DNA from: Moraxella sp. | Lineage (GTDB): Bacteria; Pseudomonadota; Gammaproteobacteria; Pseudomonadales; Moraxellaceae | Direction: 5' to 3' | DNA length: 64,000 nt | Assembly (NCBI RefSeq): GCF_030525845.1 | Contig: NZ_JAUNDY010000002.1 | Coordinates: 62,001-126,000, forward strand | Shown: in pieces, positions 25,027-34,675 of the stretch | Layout: each line of letters begins with the position of its first letter | Position numbering within the stretch: position 1 is the stretch's first letter | Notes under the pieces: generated by a model | What the model saw: the letters and a program-made list of their open reading frames with translations, nothing else | What the model was told of the DNA's origin: nothing | Databases searched by the model: none | Position numbers and translations under genes: made by a program

Positions 25027-26062
25027 AACCAAGTACCTCCGCCCCTACATGATGGTCTGTCAAAAACGCCAATGCCTCATCGCAGGCGTGTGCTTCGCCC
25101 ATGAGTTCAGCAATGGTAAAACCAAACTTAACGCCACCTGCATAATCCATCTGGGAGGTTAGGATATTAAACGCCACGCCAAACTGGGTGGTTGCTTGTG
25201 AAAAAAGCGGACTGTCCACCGAATTGCCCGTAAACTCAAAGCGTATCACAGGATAAGCACCGTCCGTGCGAGTAGGGCTGAGTGTTTGGATAAATTCATC
25301 AGGCAGTCCGATGTGAAAGGTGGAGCGGATAAAGCTTTTGGCAAGTTCGGTGGTGGGGTTGGCAAAAATCTGCCCAACCGTGCCTTGTTCGATGACTTCG
25401 CCCTTATCGATGACCGCTACTTTATCACAAATGCGTTTGACCACGTCCATCTCGTGCGTGATGAGCAAGATGGTAATACCAAGCTCACGGTTGATTTTTT
25501 TTAACAAATCCAAAATCGCCCCTGTGGTGGCAGGGTCTAGGGCAGATGTGGCCTCATCGCACAGCAGGACTTTGGGGCTGGTGGCTAAGGCACGAGCGAT
25601 GGCGACACGTTGTTTTTGACCGCCTGACAGACTGGCAGGATAGGCGTGCTGACGGTCGGATAAACCCACCAGCGTCAGTAGCTCGCTCACTTTTTGGGTG
25701 ATGGTGTCTTTGGGTGTGCCTGACAGTTCAAGCGGTAGGGCGACGTTGTCAAAGACGGTGCGAGAGCTTAGCAAGTTAAATTGCTGAAAAATCATGCCGA
25801 TATGACGGCGAGCCTTGATGAGACCTGTGTTATCAAGCGTCATCAAGTCCACACCGTCCACCCACACCTGCCCTTCGGTGGGGCGTTCTAGGAGGTTGAC
25901 ACAGCGGATGAGCGTGGATTTGCCTGCCCCTGATGAGCCGATGATGCCAAAAATTTCGCCTTTTTCTACGGTCAAATCGGTGGGTTTGACGGCGGTAAAT
26001 TCATGGGTTTTGCCGTCTTTTTTGATGGTAAACGTTTTGCTAACGCCTGTGAGAGTTATCAT
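25016..26062 (-). CDS. metN: Methionine ABC transporter ATPase MetN
   Basis: MetN energises methionine uptake. The 348 residues contain Walker [11 protein letters not shown]-loop [16 protein letters not shown], signature [16 protein letters not shown], Walker [13 protein letters not shown] and the switch His in [11 protein letters not shown]-terminal NIL (ACT-like) domain of about 90 residues follows, which in MetN binds methionine and inhibits transport. The ATG at 26062 (MITLTGVSK) was chosen; the frame is open much further upstream but that part has no ABC features. Confidence 0.95.
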   Translation of the reverse strand: MITLTGVSKTFTIKKDGKTHEFTAVKPTDLTVEKGEIFGIIGSSGAGKSTLIRCVNLLERPTEGQVWVDGVDLMTLDNTGLIKARRHIGMIFQQFNLLSSRTVFDNVALPLELSGTPKDTITQKVSELLTLVGLSDRQHAYPASLSGGQKQRVAIARALATSPKVLLCDEATSALDPATTGAILDLLKKINRELGITILLITHEMDVVKRICDKVAVIDKGEVIEQGTVGQIFANPTTELAKSFIRSTFHIGLPDEFIQTLSPTRTDGAYPVIRFEFTGNSVDSPLFSQATTQFGVAFNILTSQMDYAGGVKFGFTIAELMGEAHACDEALAFLTDHHVGAEVLGYVA

Positions 26063-26095
26063 ATTGATTTTGGGGTAAATTTTAAAAAATGGCTC

Positions 26096-26104
26096 ATTAT
26101 AGCA
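26096..26104 (-). promoter_or_regulatory. Extended -10 of metNI
   Basis: The minus strand reads TGCTATAAT, 34 bases before the metN ATG. I saw no SAM riboswitch and no clear MetJ box array in the region. Confidence 0.55.
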
Positions 26105-26218
26105 TGGAATATTGGCAAATAAAACGATGGATAAACTTTGGGATTTGGCGGTGTGTGTGGTTTTAAAATTTGTTTTTGCCCTCATATTAAAGACAATTTT
26201 AAAAAAATAGAGTACGTC

Positions 26219-29077
26219 ATGGCACACGATTTTATCAGCATCAAAGGGGCAAGAACCCACAACCTAAAAAACATTGACCTTGACATTCCACGAGACAAAT
26301 TGGTGGTCATCACAGGGCTATCAGGTTCTGGCAAATCGTCCCTTGCCTTTGATACCTTGTATGCCGAAGGGCAACGCCGTTATGTGGAAAGCCTGTCCGC
26401 CTATGCTCGCCAGTTTTTATCGCAAATGGAAAAACCTGATGTGGATAGCATTGATGGACTTAGTCCAGCCATTGCCATTGAACAAAAATCCACCAGCCAC
26501 AACCCTCGTTCCACCGTTGGCACAATTACCGAAGTTTATGATTATCTAAGGCTTTTGTTTGCAAGGGTTGGCACGCCTTTTTGTCCAGAACACAACGCCC
26601 CAATGACCGCCCAAACGGTTTCTGAAATGGTGGATTTGATTCTTGCCAAGCCCCTTGATACTAAGCTTATGATTTTAGCCCCCATTGTCAAAGAGCGAAA
26701 GGGCGAACACACCGCCTTGCTTGATGGGCTTTTGGCACAAGGCTTTACCAAGGTTCGCATTGATGGCACTATCTACGATACGGACGATTTGCCCACTTTG
26801 GCAAAAACTTACAAACACACCATTGAGGTGGTGGTAGATAGGTTCAAAGTCCGCACCGATTTGGGCAATCGTTTGTCTGAAAGCCTAGAAACAGCGTTAA
26901 AATTGGGTGGCGACATTGCCATTTTGCACCATTTGGACGATGGGGCAGAGCAGATTTTGTCCGCCAAACACGCCTGCCCCATTTGTGATAGGGCGGTGGG
27001 CGAGCTTGAACCACGCTTATTTAGCTTTAACAACCCACACGGAGCGTGTCCGTCTTGTGATGGGCTTGGCAAACGCTCCTTTTTTAGTGCTGATAAGATT
27101 GTCGCCTTTCCTGAAAAGTCCTTAAATCAAGGGGCGATTGTTGGTTGGGATAAGACCCACGCTTATTATTTTAACCTTTTGACCCAAGTTTGCCATCATT
27201 TTGGCATTGATATGGATAAGCCTTGGCAAAACTTGCCCAAAAAATCTCAAAGCCTTATTTTAAATGGCTCTGGCAAAGACAAAGTCCCCCTAACCTTTAC
27301 CGATGAGCGAGGCAAAAAGGTCAGTAAAGACACCCCCTTTGAAGGGATTTTGCCCTATTTTGAACGCCGTTATCACAGCACCACAAGCCAGCTTGTCAAG
27401 GACGAACTTGCCAAATACCTATCGGATACCACTTGCGATGCTTGTGATGGTGTGCGACTAAACGAAATTGCCAGAAGTGTGCAAGTGGACGGCAAGGGCA
27501 TTGGCGATATTATCAAAATGCCACTTGGTCAAGCCTTTGAATATTATCAAGATTTACAGCTAAGTGGGCATAAGGGCGAGATTGCTGATAAGATTTTTAA
27601 GGAAATTCGTGAACGGCTTGGCTTTTTGAACAAAGTGGGCTTAGATTATTTGACTTTGGCAAGAAGTGCGGAGACTTTGTCAGGCGGAGAAGCCCAGCGG
27701 ATTCGCTTGGCAAGCCAAATTGGGGCAGGCTTGATGGGCGTGATGTATGTGCTTGATGAGCCGTCCATTGGTCTGCACCAAAGGGATAATGACCGCTTGA
27801 TTGAAACTTTGACCCATTTGCGAGATTTGGGCAATACGGTGGTGGTGGTAGAGCACGATGAAGATGCCATCAGAAGTGCCGATTTTGTGGTGGATATTGG
27901 CGTGGGGGCAGGCGTGCACGGCGGAAAAGTGATTGCCACAGGAACAGCCGATGAGATTGCCAAAAACCCAAATTCCTTGACAGGGCAATATTTGGCAGGG
28001 ATTAAAAAAATTGACATTCCAAAAGTTCGCCACGGGGCAATGAAAATTGAGAAAAAGGGTAAATTAGTTCCTGCGTTTTTGGAACTTTTGGGGGCAAGGG
28101 GTAATAATTTAAAAAATGTGGATTTAAAAATTCCTTTGGGAACAATGACTTGTATTACAGGCGTATCAGGCTCTGGCAAGTCCACCTTAATCAATCGCAC
28201 GCTAATGCCTCTTGCGGCAACGGCTTTGAACAATGCCACCACGCTGACCGCAGAACCCTATGATAAAATCACAGGGCTTGACTATTTGGATAAGATGGTG
28301 GACATTGACCAATCGCCGATTGGCAGAACGCCAAGAAGTAACCCAGCCACTTATACAGGCGTGTTTACCCTAATCAGGGATTTATATACCCAAACCGAAG
28401 ATGCAAGGGCGAGGGGCTATAAGGCAGGGCGGTTTAGCTTTAATGTCAAAGGCGGTCGCTGTGAAGTATGTCAAGGCGATGGTATGATTAAGGTGGAAAT
28501 GCACTTTTTGCCTGATATGTATGTACCGTGCGATGCCTGTAATGGCAAACGCTACAACCGTGAAACCTTAGAGGTCAAATACAAGGGCAAATCCATCTCT
28601 GATGTGCTGGATATGACGGTGGAAGAGGCTTTGGCATTTTTTGAGGCGATTCCAGCCATTCATAGAAGACTGCAAGCCTTAGCAGAAGTGGGTTTGGATT
28701 ATATTCGCTTGGGGCAATCGGCAACCACGCTCTCTGGTGGCGAAGCCCAAAGGGTCAAACTTGCCAAAGAACTTGCCAAAAGAGACACAGGGGCAACGCT
28801 GTATATCCTAGATGAACCAACCACAGGACTGCATTTTGAGGACATTGCCAAACTTTTAAAAATCCTACACACCCTGCGAGACCGTGGCAATACGGTGGTG
28901 GTCATTGAGCATAATTTAGATGTGATTAAGACGGCAGATTGGGTGGTGGACTTAGGCTATGAAGGCGGAGATGGCGGTGGTCAGATTGTGGCAACTGGCA
29001 CACCAGAGGCGGTGGCAGATGATGAGCGGTCGCATACAGGTAGATTTTTAAAAAATGTTTTAACGGAGAAAAAGTAA
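26219..29077 (+). CDS. uvrA: Excinuclease ABC subunit A
   Basis: UvrA finds bulky DNA lesions and loads UvrB in nucleotide excision repair. The 952 residues are full length. Two ABC ATPase modules are visible: Walker [21 protein letters not shown] and [15 protein letters not shown], with signatures [13 protein letters not shown] and [15 protein letters not shown]. Zinc-binding cysteine pairs occur at [15 protein letters not shown] and at [14 protein letters not shown]. The ATG at 26219 ([18 protein letters not shown]) fits the family start. Its stop shares a base with the next gene (TAATG). Confidence 0.98.
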   Translation: MAHDFISIKGARTHNLKNIDLDIPRDKLVVITGLSGSGKSSLAFDTLYAEGQRRYVESLSAYARQFLSQMEKPDVDSIDGLSPAIAIEQKSTSHNPRSTVGTITEVYDYLRLLFARVGTPFCPEHNAPMTAQTVSEMVDLILAKPLDTKLMILAPIVKERKGEHTALLDGLLAQGFTKVRIDGTIYDTDDLPTLAKTYKHTIEVVVDRFKVRTDLGNRLSESLETALKLGGDIAILHHLDDGAEQILSAKHACPICDRAVGELEPRLFSFNNPHGACPSCDGLGKRSFFSADKIVAFPEKSLNQGAIVGWDKTHAYYFNLLTQVCHHFGIDMDKPWQNLPKKSQSLILNGSGKDKVPLTFTDERGKKVSKDTPFEGILPYFERRYHSTTSQLVKDELAKYLSDTTCDACDGVRLNEIARSVQVDGKGIGDIIKMPLGQAFEYYQDLQLSGHKGEIADKIFKEIRERLGFLNKVGLDYLTLARSAETLSGGEAQRIRLASQIGAGLMGVMYVLDEPSIGLHQRDNDRLIETLTHLRDLGNTVVVVEHDEDAIRSADFVVDIGVGAGVHGGKVIATGTADEIAKNPNSLTGQYLAGIKKIDIPKVRHGAMKIEKKGKLVPAFLELLGARGNNLKNVDLKIPLGTMTCITGVSGSGKSTLINRTLMPLAATALNNATTLTAEPYDKITGLDYLDKMVDIDQSPIGRTPRSNPATYTGVFTLIRDLYTQTEDARARGYKAGRFSFNVKGGRCEVCQGDGMIKVEMHFLPDMYVPCDACNGKRYNRETLEVKYKGKSISDVLDMTVEEALAFFEAIPAIHRRLQALAEVGLDYIRLGQSATTLSGGEAQRVKLAKELAKRDTGATLYILDEPTTGLHFEDIAKLLKILHTLRDRGNTVVVIEHNLDVIKTADWVVDLGYEGGDGGGQIVATGTPEAVADDERSHTGRFLKNVLTEKK

Positions 29078-29961
29078 TGTCATCATTTGATTTGGAAAAA
29101 GCCAAAAAAGATGGATTGGTTGATACTTATAATATTAACTTTGAAAATATGCCCATTACCGATGACGACATTGCTTATCTTTGTCAAAATATCGCTACTG
29201 AGCAAATTGTCAATATGAATTTAATTGGCACACAAATTACTGATAAAACCTTAGCCTATTTGGCAACATTTCCAAAATTAGCACATTTATTTATGAGTGA
29301 AACTGCGATTACAGGGCAAGGCTTTTGTCATTTTGCAGGGCATAAAAAATTGGAAGTCATTTGGGCAGAAAATACCCAGCTTGATGACACCATTTTGCCT
29401 TTGATTGCCCAAATTTCCAATATCACCGCTTTTTTGATTGAAGGCACAAAAATCACTTGGCAAGGACTTTTGACACTTGCCAAGCACCCACACATTCGCC
29501 CTGTTGCTCGGGGTGGGCAATTTTCGGACGAGCAATTGGCTAAATTTCGCCACAGTCAGCGTGAATTTGCCAAAAAGAACAAAACGCCTGTTAATGCCGA
29601 TGATTTGGCAAAAGTTACTGCACATTTATTGGCATTTTTTGAAGCCATTCATCGTTGGGAAGCACTTGCCGAGCCAGATTTTAATGATGAAATGATACAA
29701 AAAAGTACAGAGATTTATCGGCAATTTTTTACCGAAAGTTGGCACAATACTCAAAGAATGCATTTACAAAGTGGCGGTAGTTATCAAGACCATAAAATCG
29801 TGGACAGCGAATATGTCAGTAAAAATCGCATTTATCTTTATACCGAAGATGGGCAGGATATACCCCACCGCTTTTTGTGCATTCGCCAAGCAGACGATTT
29901 GTGGTTATTTGATAAAATGCAAATTAAATTTGATTATAAATGGGTATCATATACGCCATAG
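29077..29961 (+). CDS. LRR-like protein with possible NTF2-fold C terminus
   Basis: The protein has 294 residues and no signal peptide. Residues 20-145 have a leucine-rich-repeat-like spacing (VNMNLIGTQITDKTLAYLAT, LAHLFMSETAITGQGF, LEVIWAENTQLDD). The C-terminal ~110 residues (EIYRQFFTESWHNTQRM, DSEYVSKNRIYLYTEDG, ADDLWLFDKMQIKF) could be an NTF2-like fold. No function can be assigned. It starts in the uvrA stop codon (TAATG), so it is translated with uvrA, but base composition becomes more AT-rich here. Confidence 0.65.
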   Translation: MSSFDLEKAKKDGLVDTYNINFENMPITDDDIAYLCQNIATEQIVNMNLIGTQITDKTLAYLATFPKLAHLFMSETAITGQGFCHFAGHKKLEVIWAENTQLDDTILPLIAQISNITAFLIEGTKITWQGLLTLAKHPHIRPVARGGQFSDEQLAKFRHSQREFAKKNKTPVNADDLAKVTAHLLAFFEAIHRWEALAEPDFNDEMIQKSTEIYRQFFTESWHNTQRMHLQSGGSYQDHKIVDSEYVSKNRIYLYTEDGQDIPHRFLCIRQADDLWLFDKMQIKFDYKWVSYTP

Positions 29962-30033
29962 CTGGTGTGGTTAAGAAATTTTTTTAAAAACCCCTAGCAT
30001 TTTTTATTAAAATATATTAAGACACTCAGGAAT

Positions 30034-30879
30034 ATGATGTATTTATTTGACACCCATACCCATTTTGATGTACCAGAATATGACGACAGGCGAGATGAAT
30101 TTAATACGTCCGCTTATCACAATGGCGTGCGTCATTTGGTATTAATTGGCTATTTAGCAAGATATTTTGATAGAATGGTAAATATCAAACAATATGCCGA
30201 TACACATTATCCAATCATTCATCATTTGGCGTGTGGCTTGCACCCTTTGTATATTATTGAACATAGCGATAATGATTTGGTTTTATTGGATAATTATTTA
30301 AAAAGTTATCCAAATATCGCTATTGGTGAGATTGGTCTTGATACTTATCCCAATGAATTAAAAGATGAGATGATTTATGAAAAACAAAAACATTTTTTTA
30401 TAGAGCAAATACAGTTTTCTAAACAATATGATTTGCCCATTTTATTACACATTCGTAAATCACATGCTGATGTATTAAAAATTTTAAAAACACAAAAATA
30501 CAATGCCAATAATCAAGGTGGCATCGCTCATAGTTTTAGTGGTGGCGAAAATGAAGCGGTGAGTTTTGTTAATATGGGTTTTAAACTTGGCATTACAGGA
30601 CAAATCACTAATCCTAATGCCAAAAAATTACGCCAAGCCGTCAAAACTGTTTATGACAAATACGGCATATCATCATTTGTGATAGAAACTGATTGTCCTG
30701 ATATGATGCCTCTACCATGTCAGCATGGAGATAGCTATTTTAATGAGCCTAAAAATTTAATTCACGTCATTAATGAATTATCAGTTTTGTTTGATATGGA
30801 TAAAGAAAAATTATCTTATGAACTGTGGCAAAATAGCAATGACGCATTAAAAGTAAATTTTGCTTATCCTAATAATTGA
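30034..30879 (+). CDS. TatD-family metal-dependent hydrolase
   Basis: The protein has 281 residues. The TatD signatures are present: FDTHTHFD at the N terminus (metal ligands), IGEIGLDTYPNE, LPILLHIRKSHADVL, GIAHSFSGGENEA and the final FVIETDCPDMMPLP. TatD proteins are Mg-dependent DNases and have been tied to DNA repair and to degradation of DNA in stressed cells. This copy is divergent and AT-rich compared with typical housekeeping TatD. It is followed by tcdA with a very short gap. Confidence 0.85.
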   Translation: MMYLFDTHTHFDVPEYDDRRDEFNTSAYHNGVRHLVLIGYLARYFDRMVNIKQYADTHYPIIHHLACGLHPLYIIEHSDNDLVLLDNYLKSYPNIAIGEIGLDTYPNELKDEMIYEKQKHFFIEQIQFSKQYDLPILLHIRKSHADVLKILKTQKYNANNQGGIAHSFSGGENEAVSFVNMGFKLGITGQITNPNAKKLRQAVKTVYDKYGISSFVIETDCPDMMPLPCQHGDSYFNEPKNLIHVINELSVLFDMDKEKLSYELWQNSNDALKVNFAYPNN

Positions 30880-30895
30880 TATAAAAGGTATGATT

Positions 30896-31654
30896 ATGAT
30901 TGACCGTAGATTTACAGGCACACGCACTTTATATGGCGATGATTTTGAGAAATTTGCCAACGCTCATGTTTATGTGGTTGGTGTGGGTGGCGTGGGTTCA
31001 TGGGTGGTAGAAGGTTTGGCACGCACAGGCATTGGGCAGATGACGCTCATTGATATGGATGTGTTGGTGGAGAGTAATGTCAACCGCCAATTACCTGCCC
31101 TAACCGAGACATTTGGCGAAAGCAAAATTGACGCTATGGCAAATCGTGCCAAAGGCATTAACCCAGAGATTAAAATAAACGCCATTGATGAATTTCTAAC
31201 GGCGGATAATGTCAATGAAATTTTACCCAATCAAGCCATGATTGATGATTATAAAAATCAAAATAAATCCTTAATCATTTTGGATTGTGTCGATGACATG
31301 AATGCCAAATTGGCAATGGCATTATATTGCCGTTTTAATAAAGTCAAACTCATTGTATCGGGTGGGGCGGGGGGTAAAATTGACCCACTACAAATTAAAG
31401 TGGCGGATTTAAAAGACGTGTATCAAGACCCCTTACTTGCCAAATTACGCCAAAATCTCAAAGACAAAAACATCAACAAAGACCTAAAACGCAAATTCGG
31501 CATTAAATGCGTTTATTCCTCAGAAGCCTTAAAAATGGCAACCGCTTGCCAAAGTGGCTTGCGTTGTGGGGGTTATGGTTCGGCAGTATCGGTAACGAGT
31601 ACGGTGGGCATGGTCATGGTGGCAGAGTGCTTAAAGATGATTGGCAAATCATGA
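30896..31654 (+). CDS. tcdA: tRNA threonylcarbamoyladenosine dehydratase TcdA
   Basis: TcdA (CsdL) is an E1-like enzyme that uses ATP to cyclise t6A37 of tRNA to ct6A. The 252 residues start with RRFTGTRTLYGDD, then the nucleotide-binding motif VYVVGVGGVGSWVVEGLARTGIG, the acidic site IDMDVLVESNVNRQLPAL, and ILDCVDDMNAK. The C-terminal LRCGGYGSAVSVTSTVGMVMA-like tail, which contacts the membrane or partner in E. coli TcdA, is present in similar form. An ATG at 30890 is an equally possible start. Confidence 0.9.
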   Translation: MIDRRFTGTRTLYGDDFEKFANAHVYVVGVGGVGSWVVEGLARTGIGQMTLIDMDVLVESNVNRQLPALTETFGESKIDAMANRAKGINPEIKINAIDEFLTADNVNEILPNQAMIDDYKNQNKSLIILDCVDDMNAKLAMALYCRFNKVKLIVSGGAGGKIDPLQIKVADLKDVYQDPLLAKLRQNLKDKNINKDLKRKFGIKCVYSSEALKMATACQSGLRCGGYGSAVSVTSTVGMVMVAECLKMIGKS

Positions 31655-31702
31655 TTGAATTTTTTTTGTAAATGCAATGACAGATTAAATAAAGGTTGAT
31701 AT

Positions 31703-32851
31703 ATGAAAATTTTAACATCTCAATATCATCGCCCAAGAAAGATTTTTAATGAGCGTTATATAGACAAACAATACCAGATTATTTCCCAAGATTTGGAGCA
31801 TATCACATCAACTTATGACAATCCTTATTATGAGTTATTGTCATCAACATTGCCAAGTGTGGATTTTTCTGACATGGTAATGAAAAAAGACAGATTGGTG
31901 GATTTTGTTAAATGTACCGATTATCATCCTGTGGCGTTTGATAAAAAGAACAATCACTTTTATGAGCGTGAGGTGTGTTATTTTTATGAAAAATTTGAAT
32001 TATTCATTGTGGCAAGTGAGGATTTGAGTAATGAATATGACAAGACCATTTTTGAATCTGGGCTATTAAGGGTTGAGCATATTTTTTATGACCCAAGAAA
32101 TGAAAATTCTTTAAATAATATTCGAACATTTTTTAATGAATATTTGCAAAAATATAATTCCCAAGAAAGTAAAATTTTACTTCTCTTAAAAGAGGGTAAA
32201 GATTTGGTATTTAAACATCAAGGCATTAAGCCTTATGTACTAGATTTAAAAACTATGTATAATGATGACTTTTTGCCTGTACATCATAAAATTCAAGAGG
32301 AGTTATCTTGCTCCAAAAAGGGCATGGTATTGTTGCACGGTTTGGCAGGTACAGGCAAAACCAATTACATCAAATGGCTCACCGCCCAAATCCCTGACAA
32401 AGATTTTATTTTTGTGCCAAACAACATGATTGGCGAACTTGCCAAACCTGAATTCATGAGCATGCTCATTGAACAAAAAAATTCGGTATTGGTATTAGAA
32501 GATTGCGAAAATTACATTGCCGAGCGTGTCGGTGGTGGCAATCAAACCGATGTGGTGGGTATTATTTTAAACATCGCTGACGGGATATTGTCCGATGTTT
32601 TAGAATGCCAATTTATTTGTACCTTTAATGCTGATTTGATGGATATAGACCATGCGTTATTAAGACGTGGGCGACTGATTGCCGAATATAAATTTGACAA
32701 ATTATCCATTGAAAAATGTCAAACTTACATGAAATCCATTGGTAAAAATAACACCATTGACAAAGAAATGACCTTGGCAGAATTAACCAACATTGATGAA
32801 AAAGAGTTTAAAACCCTTGATGATAAAAAAGTGGGTTTTGGATTTGTGTGA
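31703..32851 (+). CDS. AAA+ ATPase with unknown N-terminal domain
   Basis: The protein has 382 residues. The first ~200 are of unknown type, rich in Tyr, Asp and Phe. The AAA+ module follows: Walker A HGLAGTGKT near residue 212, Walker B SVLVLEDCE, sensor I in CTFNADLMD and the arginine finger region ALLRRGRLI. Such stand-alone ATPases are sporadic in bacteria and phages, and their role is not known to me. It is AT-rich and has no obvious partner gene apart from the TatD/TcdA pair upstream. Confidence 0.75.
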   Translation: MKILTSQYHRPRKIFNERYIDKQYQIISQDLEHITSTYDNPYYELLSSTLPSVDFSDMVMKKDRLVDFVKCTDYHPVAFDKKNNHFYEREVCYFYEKFELFIVASEDLSNEYDKTIFESGLLRVEHIFYDPRNENSLNNIRTFFNEYLQKYNSQESKILLLLKEGKDLVFKHQGIKPYVLDLKTMYNDDFLPVHHKIQEELSCSKKGMVLLHGLAGTGKTNYIKWLTAQIPDKDFIFVPNNMIGELAKPEFMSMLIEQKNSVLVLEDCENYIAERVGGGNQTDVVGIILNIADGILSDVLECQFICTFNADLMDIDHALLRRGRLIAEYKFDKLSIEKCQTYMKSIGKNNTIDKEMTLAELTNIDEKEFKTLDDKKVGFGFV

Positions 32852-33004
32852 TTTATTTTTTAGATTTTGCAATCTTATTAAATTAATCATCTCATCGTGT
32901 CAATGTTGCCATGTAAAAAACATTTAAAAGCGGTGTTATTTGTGCTACAATGACTCCGCTTTATGCATTTTTAGCCAGTATTAACCAGCCAAAAGGACGT
33001 AAGT

Positions 33005-34531
33005 ATGACCGTTATTAAAAAAGAAGACTTTATCCAGTCTATCGCTGATGCCTTTCAATACATCAGTTATTATCATCCTACCGACTACATCAAAGCCCTA
33101 AGCGAAGCTTTGGAGCGTGAAGAAAACCCAGCAGCTCGTGATGCCATGACTCAGATTTTGGTAAACAGTCGTATGTGTGCCGAGGGCAAGCGTCCAATTT
33201 GCCAAGACACAGGCATTGCCACTGTCTTTTTGAAAGTGGGCATGAATGTCCAATGGGACACTGACATGAGCGTGGCGGACATGGTCAACGAAGGTGTTCG
33301 CCGTGCCTATACGCACCCTGACAATACCCTGCGTGCGTCTGTACTCGCTGACCCAGCAGGCAAACGCACCAACACCAAAGACAACACCCCTGCGGTGATT
33401 CACATGGAAATTGTGGCAGGCGACAAGGTAGATGTTACCTGTGCTGCCAAAGGGGGTGGTAGTGAAAACAAGTCCAAACTTGCCATGCTCAATCCGTCTG
33501 ACAGCATTGTGGATTGGGTGCTAAAAACCGTGCCTACGATGGGTGCTGGCTGGTGTCCACCTGGTATTTTAGGCATTGGTATTGGTGGTACGCCAGAGAA
33601 GGCGACGCTCCTTGCCAAAGAGAGTCTCATGAGTCATGTGGACATTCACGAACTTAAAGCCAAAGCTGAGCGTGGCGAGGAGCTATCTACTGTTGAGGCA
33701 CTTCGTCTTGAACTTTTTGAAAAGGTAAACGCACTTGGTATTGGGGCTCAGGGTTTGGGTGGTCTAACTACCGTACTTGATGTTAAGATTTTGGATTATC
33801 CAACACACGCTGCCTCCAAACCTGTGGCGATGATTCCTAACTGTGCTGCTACTCGCCATGTGCATTTTGAGCTAGATGGTAGTGGGGCGGTAAACTTAGA
33901 ACCACCAAGCCTAGATGCTTATCCTGACATTACTTACAGTCCTGACAATGGCAAGCGTGTCAATGTCGATACACTTACCAAAGAGGAAGTGGCGACTTGG
34001 AAAACAGGCGATGTGCTACTTCTTAACGGTAAAATCTACACAGGGCGAGATGCCGCCCACAAACGTATGGTGGATATGCTAGATAAGGGCGAAAAACTGC
34101 CTGTGGACTTTACCAACAAACTCATCTACTATGTCGGACCTGTCGACCCTGTGCGTGATGAAGTGGTAGGGCCAGCAGGGCCAACGACTGCCACTCGTAT
34201 GGATAAATTTACTCGTCAAATGCTTGAACAGACAGGGCTACTTGGCATGATTGGTAAATCTGAGCGTGGCAAAATCGCCTGTGAAGCCATCGCTGACAAC
34301 AAAGCGGTGTATCTGATGGCGGTGGGTGGTTCGGCTTACCTTGTGTCTAAGGCGATTAAAGAAGCCAAAGTGGTTGCCTTTGCTGATTTGGGTATGGAGG
34401 CGATTTATGAATTCACGGTTAAAGACATGCCTGTAACCGTTGCCGTAGATAGTGATGGCGTATCGGTACACGCCACCGCCCCTAAGATTTGGCAGGCTAA
34501 GATTGGTAAAATTCCTGTGGTGGAAGCATAA
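33005..34531 (+). CDS. fumA: Class I fumarate hydratase (iron-sulfur)
   Basis: The enzyme converts fumarate to malate in the citric acid cycle and is oxygen-sensitive. The 508 residues match the FumA/FumB length with fused alpha and beta parts. Three cysteines for the 4Fe-4S cluster are visible in RPICQDTGI, GAGWCPPGILG and IPNCAATRH. The beta-part ends with VGPAGPTTATRMDKFT and FADLGMEAIYEFTVKDMP. TACAAT at 32946 is a candidate -10. Whether it corresponds to fumA or fumB cannot be said; the symbol is only a class label. Confidence 0.93.
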   Translation: MTVIKKEDFIQSIADAFQYISYYHPTDYIKALSEALEREENPAARDAMTQILVNSRMCAEGKRPICQDTGIATVFLKVGMNVQWDTDMSVADMVNEGVRRAYTHPDNTLRASVLADPAGKRTNTKDNTPAVIHMEIVAGDKVDVTCAAKGGGSENKSKLAMLNPSDSIVDWVLKTVPTMGAGWCPPGILGIGIGGTPEKATLLAKESLMSHVDIHELKAKAERGEELSTVEALRLELFEKVNALGIGAQGLGGLTTVLDVKILDYPTHAASKPVAMIPNCAATRHVHFELDGSGAVNLEPPSLDAYPDITYSPDNGKRVNVDTLTKEEVATWKTGDVLLLNGKIYTGRDAAHKRMVDMLDKGEKLPVDFTNKLIYYVGPVDPVRDEVVGPAGPTTATRMDKFTRQMLEQTGLLGMIGKSERGKIACEAIADNKAVYLMAVGGSAYLVSKAIKEAKVVAFADLGMEAIYEFTVKDMPVTVAVDSDGVSVHATAPKIWQAKIGKIPVVEA

Positions 34532-34540
34532 ACCAATAAA

Positions 34541-34568
34541 AACAGTCCAGCCATGGGCTGTTTTTTTT
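34541..34568 (+). terminator. Terminator after fumarase
   Basis: AACAGTCCA pairs with TGGGCTGTT (one T-G pair) around GCCA, followed by six further T residues. Confidence 0.85.
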
Positions 34569-34630
34569 ATTCAATAAAAACTAGAAGTGTAAGGCTTTTG
34601 CTTGCAATATAAAACACCCCCAACCCTATT

Positions 34631-34672
34631 GAGCCACACCCCAAAAGTTAGACAACCTTTGGGGTGTTTTTA
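34631..34672. terminator. Hairpin with IS150-like terminal sequence, terminator of rne
   Basis: ACACCCCAAA (34636-34645) pairs with TTTGGGGTGT (34658-34667). The plus strand then has TTTTT. The sequence CCCCAAAAGTTAGACA is the typical inner end of IS3/IS150-group inverted repeats. Located four bases after the rne stop, it may be a leftover IS end now working as a bidirectional terminator. Confidence 0.5.
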
Positions 34673-34675
34673 TGG

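Noticed and set aside
24337..26260. SAM riboswitch or T-box upstream of metNI
   Set aside because: The stretch before metN is short, and no conserved riboswitch core or terminator-antiterminator pair is visible.
29077..32851. A named anti-phage system (for example Qat-type with TatD and ATPase)
   Set aside because: The TatD and ATPase genes are present, but QueC-like and other partners are missing and the E1-like gene is a regular TcdA. Kept only as an unknown block.
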